Part shown: positions 58,545-64,000 of the stretch, piece by piece | How positions within the stretch are numbered: position 1 is the stretch's first letter | Layout of the letters: every line of letters begins with the position of its first letter | DNA from: Acidimicrobiaceae bacterium | Lineage (GTDB): Bacteria; Actinomycetota; Acidimicrobiia; Acidimicrobiales; Ilumatobacteraceae | Direction of reading: 5' to 3' | NCBI GenBank assembly: GCA_020637295.1 | Contig: JACJWF010000007.1 | Span: 62,001 to 126,000, forward strand | DNA length: 64,000 nucleotides | Notes under the pieces: model-generated | What the model was told of the DNA's origin: nothing | Database searches by the model: none | The model's input: the letters and a program-made list of their open reading frames with translations, nothing else | Translations under genes and position numbers: made by a program

Positions 58545-60143
58545 ATGAACCCCCCGTCGGCTCCCACCGGCTTCGCCGCCGACGAGCACTCCCTCCACGA
58601 CCCCACCGTCCAAGCCCAGACGGTGGTGGCCGATCCCCGCCAGCGGCGCCAGATCCTGATCGCCATGTGCGTGGGCCTGGTGGCGGTCATCGCCTCCGTG
58701 TCCGGCCTGAACGTGGCGCTCACCAAGCTGGCCGTGGATCTGGACGCCAGCCAGAACATGCTGCTGTGGATCGCCAACGGGTACACGATGGTGCTGGCCG
58801 CGCTGCTGCTGCCCGTGGGTGCCATCGGCGACCGCTGGGGCCGCAAGACGGTGCTGCTCTCCGGTCTCACGGTCTTCGCCATCGCCAGCGTGGCCGCCGC
58901 CCTCGCCGGCTCCGCCGAGCTCCTGCTGCTGGCCCGCCTGGTGGCCGGCGCCGGTGCCGCGATGATCATGCCGGTCACCCTGTCGGTGGTGACGTCCTCC
59001 TTCCCGGAGGAGGAGCGGGCGAATGCCATCGGCATCTGGGCCGGGTTCGCGGGCGCAGGTGGCATCCTCGGCTTGTTCTTCTCGGCGGCGATGGTGGACT
59101 CCATCGGCTGGCGCTGGCTGTTCATCATGCCGATCGCCCTCTGCGCCATCTCGTTCGTGCTCACCACCCGGGTCGTGAAGAACTCCCGGGAGGTGCACGA
59201 GCACTCCTTCGACGTGGGGGGCGGCGTGCTCTCCGCCGTGGCCATCGCCGGCCTCGTGCTGGCCTTCCACGAGGGGCCGGAGCACGGCTGGGGTGAGCCC
59301 CTCACCCTGTTCGGCATCGCCGCCGCGGTGGTGGGCGCCGCCCTGTTCGTGTGGTGGGAACTGCGTCACCCGGCGCCGCTGCTGGACGTGCGCCTGTTCA
59401 AGAACCGGGCGCTGGCCAGCGGCTCCAGCAACCTCCTGATCGTCTTCGCCGTGATGTTCGGCCTGTTCCTGGTGCTGGTGCAGTTCCTCCAGGCCGTCCT
59501 CGGCTATAGCGCCCTGCGGGCTGCGGCCGGCCTGCTGCCGATGGCGGCCCTTCTCATGCCGCTGTCCAGCGTGGCACCTCGCCTGGTGAAGCGCACGGGC
59601 ACCCGCCGCCTGCTGATCCTCGGCACCACCATCGTCACGGGCGGCCTGGTCGCCGCCGCCACCCTCCCCTCCATCGAGGGCGGGTACCTGTCGGTGCTGC
59701 CGGCGCTGATGCTCATCGGCATGGGTATGGGCCTGGTGATGACGCCGTCCACGGTGGCCATCACGGAGTCCCTCCCTGCGGAGAAGCAGGGCGTCGCCTC
59801 GGCCCTCAACGACACGGTCCGCGAGGTGGGTGGTGCTGTCGGCGTGGCGCTGCTGGGCTCCGTGCTCAGCGCCGGCTACGGCAGTGAGATCGCCGGCGCC
59901 GCATCACAACTGCCGGCCGAGTTGCAGGGCCCGGTGAAGGGTGGCATCGGCCAGGCGCTGTACATCGCCGCCCAGATGGGACCGGACGGCGAGAGCCTGG
60001 CCCAGGCCGCCCGCCAGGCGTTCGTGGACGGCTGGCACCAGGCCATGTGGGTGGGCGCGGCGATCGCCGCCGGCGCCGTCCTGCTGCTGGTGGTGCGCGG
60101 CCCGAAGGACGAGCCGGCTCGGGCCGACACGGCCGCCGGCTGA
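58545..60143 (+). CDS. MFS drug:proton antiporter, DHA2 (14-TMS) family
   Basis: A 532-residue exporter of the EmrB/QacA type. The profile gives 14 membrane helices. Motif A is GAIGDRWGRKTVLLSG in the loop after helix 2, ARLVAGAGAAMIMP matches motif B and an antiporter-type motif C-like GIWAGFAGAGGILG is in helix 5. Such pumps expel amphipathic drugs or cell products. Divergent TetR and operator suggest inducible expression. Substrate unknown. Confidence 0.9.
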   Translation: MNPPSAPTGFAADEHSLHDPTVQAQTVVADPRQRRQILIAMCVGLVAVIASVSGLNVALTKLAVDLDASQNMLLWIANGYTMVLAALLLPVGAIGDRWGRKTVLLSGLTVFAIASVAAALAGSAELLLLARLVAGAGAAMIMPVTLSVVTSSFPEEERANAIGIWAGFAGAGGILGLFFSAAMVDSIGWRWLFIMPIALCAISFVLTTRVVKNSREVHEHSFDVGGGVLSAVAIAGLVLAFHEGPEHGWGEPLTLFGIAAAVVGAALFVWWELRHPAPLLDVRLFKNRALASGSSNLLIVFAVMFGLFLVLVQFLQAVLGYSALRAAAGLLPMAALLMPLSSVAPRLVKRTGTRRLLILGTTIVTGGLVAAATLPSIEGGYLSVLPALMLIGMGMGLVMTPSTVAITESLPAEKQGVASALNDTVREVGGAVGVALLGSVLSAGYGSEIAGAASQLPAELQGPVKGGIGQALYIAAQMGPDGESLAQAARQAFVDGWHQAMWVGAAIAAGAVLLLVVRGPKDEPARADTAAG

Positions 60144-60149
60144 CGCGGG

Positions 60150-60830
60150 TCAGCCGACCTGCACCGGCGGGCGGTTCTCCACGGAGTGCCAGAACGCCTC
60201 GTCGGGCAGCGAGGTGACCACCTCGTACTGCTTCGGCGGGTAGACGAGGTTCGGCTTCGCCGGGTCCGGTGTCGGCTGCGGCACGGCCGACGCCGGGCGC
60301 TCGTAGCCGGCCGGGTCGCGGTAGCGGGCCAACTCCTCCTCGTTGATCCCGGCCAGCGCCACCACCTCCGGATCCACCCAGGCGCGGCCGTCGATGTTGC
60401 CGCCGGTGGCGATCTCCAGGCACAGCCCCTCCGGCCCGGCGAAGTACAGGCTTTGGCACATGCCGTGGTCGATCGGGCCGAGCGCCACCACGCCCCGGTC
60501 ACGGATGCGGTCCCGCAGGGCCAGCAGTTCGTCCAGCGAGTCCACGTTGAACGCCACGTGCTGCATCGTGCCGCCCGGCATGGGGCCGCCGGCGTTGCCG
60601 GCGTGGGTGACGCCCAGCTCGTTGCGGTCCGTGTTGTCGGGGTGTTGGACGAAGGCGATGTAGCACTCCGGGCTGAGCTCGATGAACCCGTGGAACGTGT
60701 TGTCCACGCCGTGCATCCAGTAGAGGGCCTTCAGCGACCCGCCGAGCACATCGGTGAAGAACTCGATCTGCTGCTTGATGTCGGTGGTGCTGATGGCCAG
60801 GTGGTGAACGCCGTTCGGATGCAGTGCCAT
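60150..60830 (-). CDS. VOC-superfamily protein (glyoxalase/extradiol dioxygenase fold)
   Basis: A 226-residue protein. NGVHHLAISTTDIKQQIEFFTDVLGG is the first beta-alpha-beta-beta-beta module with a metal-ligand His near residue 9. TMQHVAFNVDSLDELLALRDRI begins the second module. GPEGLCLEIATGG supplies the Glu ligand near residue 138. The C-terminal 80 residues are an extension with Pro-rich sequence. Metal-dependent chemistry on a small substrate is expected. No partner gene recognised. Confidence 0.82.
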   Translation of the reverse strand: MALHPNGVHHLAISTTDIKQQIEFFTDVLGGSLKALYWMHGVDNTFHGFIELSPECYIAFVQHPDNTDRNELGVTHAGNAGGPMPGGTMQHVAFNVDSLDELLALRDRIRDRGVVALGPIDHGMCQSLYFAGPEGLCLEIATGGNIDGRAWVDPEVVALAGINEEELARYRDPAGYERPASAVPQPTPDPAKPNLVYPPKQYEVVTSLPDEAFWHSVENRPPVQVG

Positions 60831-60864
60831 GTCGCGACGATACGCCCCTCCGACCCCCAGCCCC

Positions 60865-60908
60865 GCCCCGTAGCCCCCTCCCGCCCGCCCCGTAGCCCCC
60901 TCCCGCCC
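60865..60908. repeat. Two tandem copies of a 22-base pyrimidine-rich unit
   Basis: The 22-base unit GCCCCGTAGCCCCCTCCCGCCC is present twice in exact tandem (60865-60886 and 60887-60908). It lies in the 217-base gap upstream of the VOC gene. Confidence 0.85.
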
Positions 60909-60916
60909 GGTTCCGC

Positions 60917-60957
60917 GTCGCGGGCCTGAGCGGGAACCTTGTGATCAGGCCCGCGAC
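60917..60957 (-). terminator. 13-bp hairpin after the quinone oxidoreductase gene
   Basis: GTCGCGGGCCTGA (60917-60929) and TCAGGCCCGCGAC (60945-60957) pair perfectly around 15 bases. No T-run follows. A competing pair, GGTTCCGC (60909-60916) with GCGGGAACC (60930-60938), overlaps its loop, so two structures are possible. Likely ends leftward transcription from 61048-62040. The rest of the 60831-61047 gap holds only the tandem repeat and GC-rich sequence. Confidence 0.55.
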
Positions 60958-61047
60958 ATGAAGTGCCTGCCGGCGGGGCGGTGAGCGGCGGGGCGATGGG
61001 CAGGAGGGGGCGGGGCGGGTGGCAGCGGGGGTGGCGACCCAGCCGCG

Positions 61048-62040
61048 TCAGGGGACGACGACGAGCTTGCCGCGGGCGTGGCCACCGGCGAGCTCGGTGA
61101 ACGCCTCCGCCACCGCGGTGAGCGGGAAGGTGCGGGTGACCGCGGGGCGCACGCTGCCCGCCGCCATCATCTCCGCCAGCACGGCCAGGTCGGCGGCGTT
61201 GGTCGAGGCCATGAACGGTGCGGCGTGGCGCCCGCCCACGAGGAAGCCGACCTTCAGCCGGATGAGGGTGGACAGCGGGCCGAGCAGCTTGCCGGTCTTC
61301 TTGCCACCGATCACCACCTCCACGCCGCCGGGCACGAGCACCCGCTTGAGGGCACGGGCGGAGTGGTTGCCCTGGTTGTCGACGATCACGTCGTACTGCT
61401 CGCCGCGGGTGGTGAAGTCCTCCTTGGTGTAGTCCACGACGGCATCGGCGCCGAGGCCGCGGACGAACTCCACGTTGGCCGGCCCGCACACGCCGGTGAC
61501 GGTGGCGCCCATCGCCTTGGCGATCTGGACGGCGAACGAGCCGACCCCACCGGCGGCACCGTTCACCAGCACCCGGCCGGCCGGTTGCAGGCGGCCCTTG
61601 TCGCGCAGCGCCTGCAGCGCTGTGATCCCGGCCACGCAGACAGCGCCCGCTTCCTCCCACGACAGCGCAGCCGGCTTGGGGGTCAGCGAGGTGACCTTGG
61701 CGAGCACCCTGCCGCCCAGCGCACCGCTCGCCCCACCGAACACCTCGTCGCCTGCGGAGAACGCCGTGACCCCCGGGCCGGTGGCCAGCACCACGCCGGC
61801 GACATCCGTGCCCACCCGCCGGCCGGGCTTGGCCCGCAGGCCGCTCTGGCTGCGGGCGATCCACGGCACCCCGGTGAGCAGGTGCCAGTCCGCCGGGTTC
61901 ACCGACGCGGCGCGCACCTCCAGCAGCACCTGGCCCTCGCCCGGTGCCCCGATCTCCACGTCGCGCAGTTCCAGGACCTCCGGCCCGCCGTAGCGGTCGT
62001 GCACGGCGGCCGTGGTCGTGGTGGTGTCAGTGGGGGTCAT
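61048..62040 (-). CDS. NADP-dependent quinone oxidoreductase-like MDR protein
   Basis: A 330-residue medium-chain dehydrogenase/reductase without zinc motifs. The N-terminal GroES-like domain has AAVHDRYGGPEVLELRDVEI and ASVNPADWHLLTG. The Rossmann domain has VLVNGAAGGVGSFAVQIAKAMGATVTGVCG (about 145-175). It would reduce quinones or other alpha,beta-unsaturated carbonyls with NADPH. Divergent from a TetR gene with a 32-base operator covering most of the gap, so it is probably induced by a reactive substrate. Confidence 0.9.
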   Translation of the reverse strand: MTPTDTTTTTAAVHDRYGGPEVLELRDVEIGAPGEGQVLLEVRAASVNPADWHLLTGVPWIARSQSGLRAKPGRRVGTDVAGVVLATGPGVTAFSAGDEVFGGASGALGGRVLAKVTSLTPKPAALSWEEAGAVCVAGITALQALRDKGRLQPAGRVLVNGAAGGVGSFAVQIAKAMGATVTGVCGPANVEFVRGLGADAVVDYTKEDFTTRGEQYDVIVDNQGNHSARALKRVLVPGGVEVVIGGKKTGKLLGPLSTLIRLKVGFLVGGRHAAPFMASTNAADLAVLAEMMAAGSVRPAVTRTFPLTAVAEAFTELAGGHARGKLVVVP

Positions 62041-62057
62041 CGTGCGGTCCTTTCGAT

Positions 62058-62089
62058 ACGTACGGTGTACGTTGACGTACACTGTACGT
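62058..62089. promoter_or_regulatory. 32-base near-perfect palindrome, TetR operator
   Basis: ACGTACGGTGTACGT (62058-62072), centre TG, ACGTACACTGTACGT (62075-62089). Only one of 15 pairs mismatches. It fills most of the 51-base gap between the oxidoreductase and its divergent TetR gene, so a bound repressor would block both. Confidence 0.85.
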
Positions 62090-62091
62090 CC

Positions 62092-62760
62092 ATGTCTCCG
62101 CGAACGCAACGCACCCCGTTGACGGCCGATCGAGTGCTCCACGCCGCCATGGCGCTGGCCGATCGTGGCGGGGTGGACGAGTTGAGCATGCGCAAGCTGG
62201 CGAGGGATCTCGGCTACGAGGTGATGTCGCTCTACAACCATGTGGCCAACAAGGACGACGTGCTGGCGGGGATCGCCGACCTCGTGGCGGCGGAGATCGA
62301 GCCGCCGGAGGCCGCTCCGGCGCGGCGCGGCAAGGCGGCGTGGAGGGCCGGCATCCGCCACACCGTGCTGAGCGCACACGCGGCGATGGACCGTCACCCG
62401 TGGGCGGTGGCGCTGTGGCCATCCGTCACCAGCGGCCCGCACCGGCTGCGGTTCATGGAGGGCTTGCTGCGCAGCCTGCGAGCCGCCGGCCTGCCGCCGA
62501 AGGTGGCGTACCACGGCTACCACGCGCTGATGATGCACATCCTCGGGTTCGCACTGCTGGAGCAGCGCACCGGGTTGAACGACGACAACGTCGTCGAGGC
62601 GGCGTCGCAGTTCCTCGCCCGGTTCGAGGGCGAGGAGTTTCCCCACCTCATCGAGCACATGCACCAGCACGTGGACGCCTCGCCGCACGAGGACGACTTC
62701 GAGTTCGTGCTCGACGTGATCCTCGACGGCCTCGACCGCCTACGGCCGCAGCCGGCCTAG
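62092..62760 (+). CDS. TetR-family regulator
   Basis: A 222-residue regulator. The N-terminal HTH (RVLHAAMALADRGGVDELSM, then LARDLGYEVMSLYNHVANKD) is close to the TetR class with the MSLYNHV recognition-helix end. A C-terminal ligand domain like TetR_C follows, with acidic tail sequence EGEEFPHLIEHMHQHVD. The ATG is three bases from the end of the 32-base palindrome. It probably represses itself and the quinone oxidoreductase. Confidence 0.9.
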   Translation: MSPRTQRTPLTADRVLHAAMALADRGGVDELSMRKLARDLGYEVMSLYNHVANKDDVLAGIADLVAAEIEPPEAAPARRGKAAWRAGIRHTVLSAHAAMDRHPWAVALWPSVTSGPHRLRFMEGLLRSLRAAGLPPKVAYHGYHALMMHILGFALLEQRTGLNDDNVVEAASQFLARFEGEEFPHLIEHMHQHVDASPHEDDFEFVLDVILDGLDRLRPQPA

Positions 62761-62836
62761 CCCTCGCCCGCCGTGGCCACTCGGACCAGCTCAGGCCCCG
62801 AGGGGGCGCAGCACCGCGTTGGCGCGGCACGGGGTC

Positions 62837-63628
62837 TCAGACGGCTTCGACGTGCACCCGGGTGCGGTAGGGGCCGATCTGCCACGCTGCCGGCTTGAAC
62901 GGGCGCCACTCCTGCTTGCCGAGGCGCAGGCGGTCGGCGATGACCCCCAGCGCGGCAGGGTTGAAGCCCAGGCCGCAGTGGCTGCCGAACACCTCGACGT
63001 TCTCCGAGCGCGGGCCGGGCACGTCCACGCAGGAGCGCCACGGCACCACGCCGTCCGCTTTGGTGAACACCGCGGTGGTGGGTACGGGCAGCGTGCCGGT
63101 GTACGGCTCGCGGCGGAAGTCCGCCGAGTGGGGGCGGCGCAGGCCGTGGATCGGCGCCGTGCGGTCGAACCAGCGGCCGACGTTGGTCTCCTCGGCACGG
63201 TGCAGCCGGAACGGGCTGCCGAGCGTGATGACGTGGCGGACGGCGTCGGGGAAGCGGGTGGCCAGGGCACGCGAGTAGAGGCCGCCGAGGCTCCAGCCGA
63301 CCAGCGTGATCGGCTCGCCGTCGTGGCGACGGTGGACCTCCTCGAAGCGGTGCAGCATCCCGTCGACGATCCGCTGTGAGGGACCGAGGTTCTGGCCGAG
63401 GTGCCAGCCGTGGACGGAGTAGTCCAGCCGGGCGAGCACATAGCGCAGCGCGGTGGTGGACTGGTCCGAGGCGGTGAACCCCGGCAGCACCATCACCGGC
63501 CGGCCATCGCCGGTGGGCAGGCGGGTGAGCAGCGGGGTGAGCGCGGTGAAGGCCATCATCTCGCCGGTGGCCCGCGGCACTTCGGACGCGAAGGTCAGCA
63601 GCGACGGGTTCCGATACGAACTGTCCAT
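62837..63628 (-). CDS. Alpha/beta hydrolase, lipase-like
   Basis: A 263-residue hydrolase. RPVMVLPGFTASDQSTTALR holds the oxyanion strand and loop. ITLVGWSLGGLYSRALATRFP is the nucleophile elbow (Ser in GWSLGG, near residue 113). Asp in FTKADGVVPW and His in VFGSHCGLGFNPAAL complete the likely triad. No signal peptide. Fits the esterase/triacylglycerol-lipase-like group in actinobacteria. Substrate unknown. The 76 bases between it and the upstream-coordinate TetR gene hold nothing recognisable. Confidence 0.85.
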   Translation of the reverse strand: MDSSYRNPSLLTFASEVPRATGEMMAFTALTPLLTRLPTGDGRPVMVLPGFTASDQSTTALRYVLARLDYSVHGWHLGQNLGPSQRIVDGMLHRFEEVHRRHDGEPITLVGWSLGGLYSRALATRFPDAVRHVITLGSPFRLHRAEETNVGRWFDRTAPIHGLRRPHSADFRREPYTGTLPVPTTAVFTKADGVVPWRSCVDVPGPRSENVEVFGSHCGLGFNPAALGVIADRLRLGKQEWRPFKPAAWQIGPYRTRVHVEAV

Positions 63629-63662
63629 GTGCCCAGTGTTGCACCCTGGCGGTGCCGGCACC

Positions 63663-64000
63663 TCACTCCGCCCGTCGGCCCGCCAGGTCCCGGAGTGCCA
63701 CCTCGGGCAGGACGAATGCCCCCGCGGCCAGCGCATCGCCGGGCTCCAGCAGTTCGGGGAACCGGTGCGGCAGCACCTGAACATCGAAGACCTCCTCGAC
63801 GTCGCCCTCGAAGCGGAGGAAGGCGGCGACCTCCCCGGTCTCGATGTCCACCACCCACAGCCCGCAGGACCGTTCCTCCGGCCCCGCCTCCAGCCGCTCC
63901 GCCAGCGGAAGGCCGGCGAACACGTGCTCGCGCACCTTGGACAGGCCGACGACGGCGTAGCGGCCGATGAACGCCAGGCCGCGGGTGAACCCGGGCAGCA
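63663..64000 (-). CDS. TIGR03032-family protein, 5' part outside window
   Basis: The last 112 or so codons of a longer gene entering from the right edge. LPGFTRGLAFIGRYAVVGLS, then CGLWVVDIETGEVAAFLRF and VEEVFDVQVLPHRFPELLEP match the C-terminal end of the TIGR03032 family, whose members are propeller-like proteins of unknown function. The GTG at 63935 is internal, not the true start, because conserved sequence continues upstream to the window end. Confidence 0.72.
   Translation of the reverse strand, partial: LPGFTRGLAFIGRYAVVGLSKVREHVFAGLPLAERLEAGPEERSCGLWVVDIETGEVAAFLRFEGDVEEVFDVQVLPHRFPELLEPGDALAAGAFVLPEVALRDLAGRRAE

Overview
This is a GC-rich, gene-dense chromosomal window from an actinobacterium. 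Markers are a coproheme-pathway HemQ, PAC2, DUF2505, a DUF3263/LytR_C (VirR-like) pair, ECF sigma factors with membrane partners, and an actinobacterial-style Tad pilus operon. The gene mix suggests Acidimicrobiia or a related deep lineage; that placement is inference. There is no rRNA, CRISPR array, insertion sequence or prophage. Long antisense open frames are common here because of the GC content and are not genes.

Layout. 1-1429: 3' part of a GT-C (ArnT/PMT-like) glycosyltransferase with a collagen-like insert. 1535-5987: DinB-like protein, TetR regulator, then a small aromatic ring-cleavage operon (flavin monooxygenase, FAA hydrolase, MhpB-type extradiol dioxygenase) behind a perfect palindromic operator. 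5986-10235: an accessory stretch of small genes (truncated DUF222-HNH protein, membrane protein, nucleotidyltransferase, RHH/MazF toxin-antitoxin pair, frameshifted lipoprotein, 2H phosphoesterase). Four copies of a related hairpin sequence lie at or just after gene ends here, giving a cassette-like look. 10264-23350: housekeeping and regulatory genes (GNAT, SCO6745-like, DUF2505, PAC2, Nudix, an 815-aa sigma/anti-sigma/receptor fusion, solute-binding lipoprotein, HemQ, FdhD, aquaporin, FAD oxidoreductase, Lrp). 23367-25137: orphan groEL with a CIRCE operator and a strong terminator. 25145-34166: SigE-family sigma factor with a membrane partner, MoaD-like protein, amidase, glycerate kinase, amidohydrolase, VirR-like pair, uridine kinase, GNAT.

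34183-46443: tRNA-Thr followed one base later by an exopolysaccharide cluster: two GT4 glycosyltransferases, two sulfotransferases, priming sugar transferase, Wzx-like flippase, Wzy-like polymerase, DUF4012 protein, LytR_C protein, Wzz/BY-kinase and an IPxTG wall-anchor protein. The logical product is a Wzx/Wzy-type polysaccharide that may be sulfated. 46501-56283: a leftward Tad/Flp pilus operon (prepilin peptidase, SAF/CpaB, CpaE-like, TadA, TadB, TadC, small pilin-like protein, three TadE/G-like proteins, membrane LysM/BTAD protein), mostly joined by 4-base overlaps. 56494-64000: secreted peptidoglycan-binding enzyme, tRNA-Ser, two divergent TetR-controlled units (a DHA2 exporter and a quinone oxidoreductase) with clear palindromic operators, a VOC protein, a lipase-like hydrolase and a partial TIGR03032-like gene.

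Start codons are inferred from family alignment, ribosome-binding sites and overlaps. Functions are family-level calls from sequence motifs; no database search was run.
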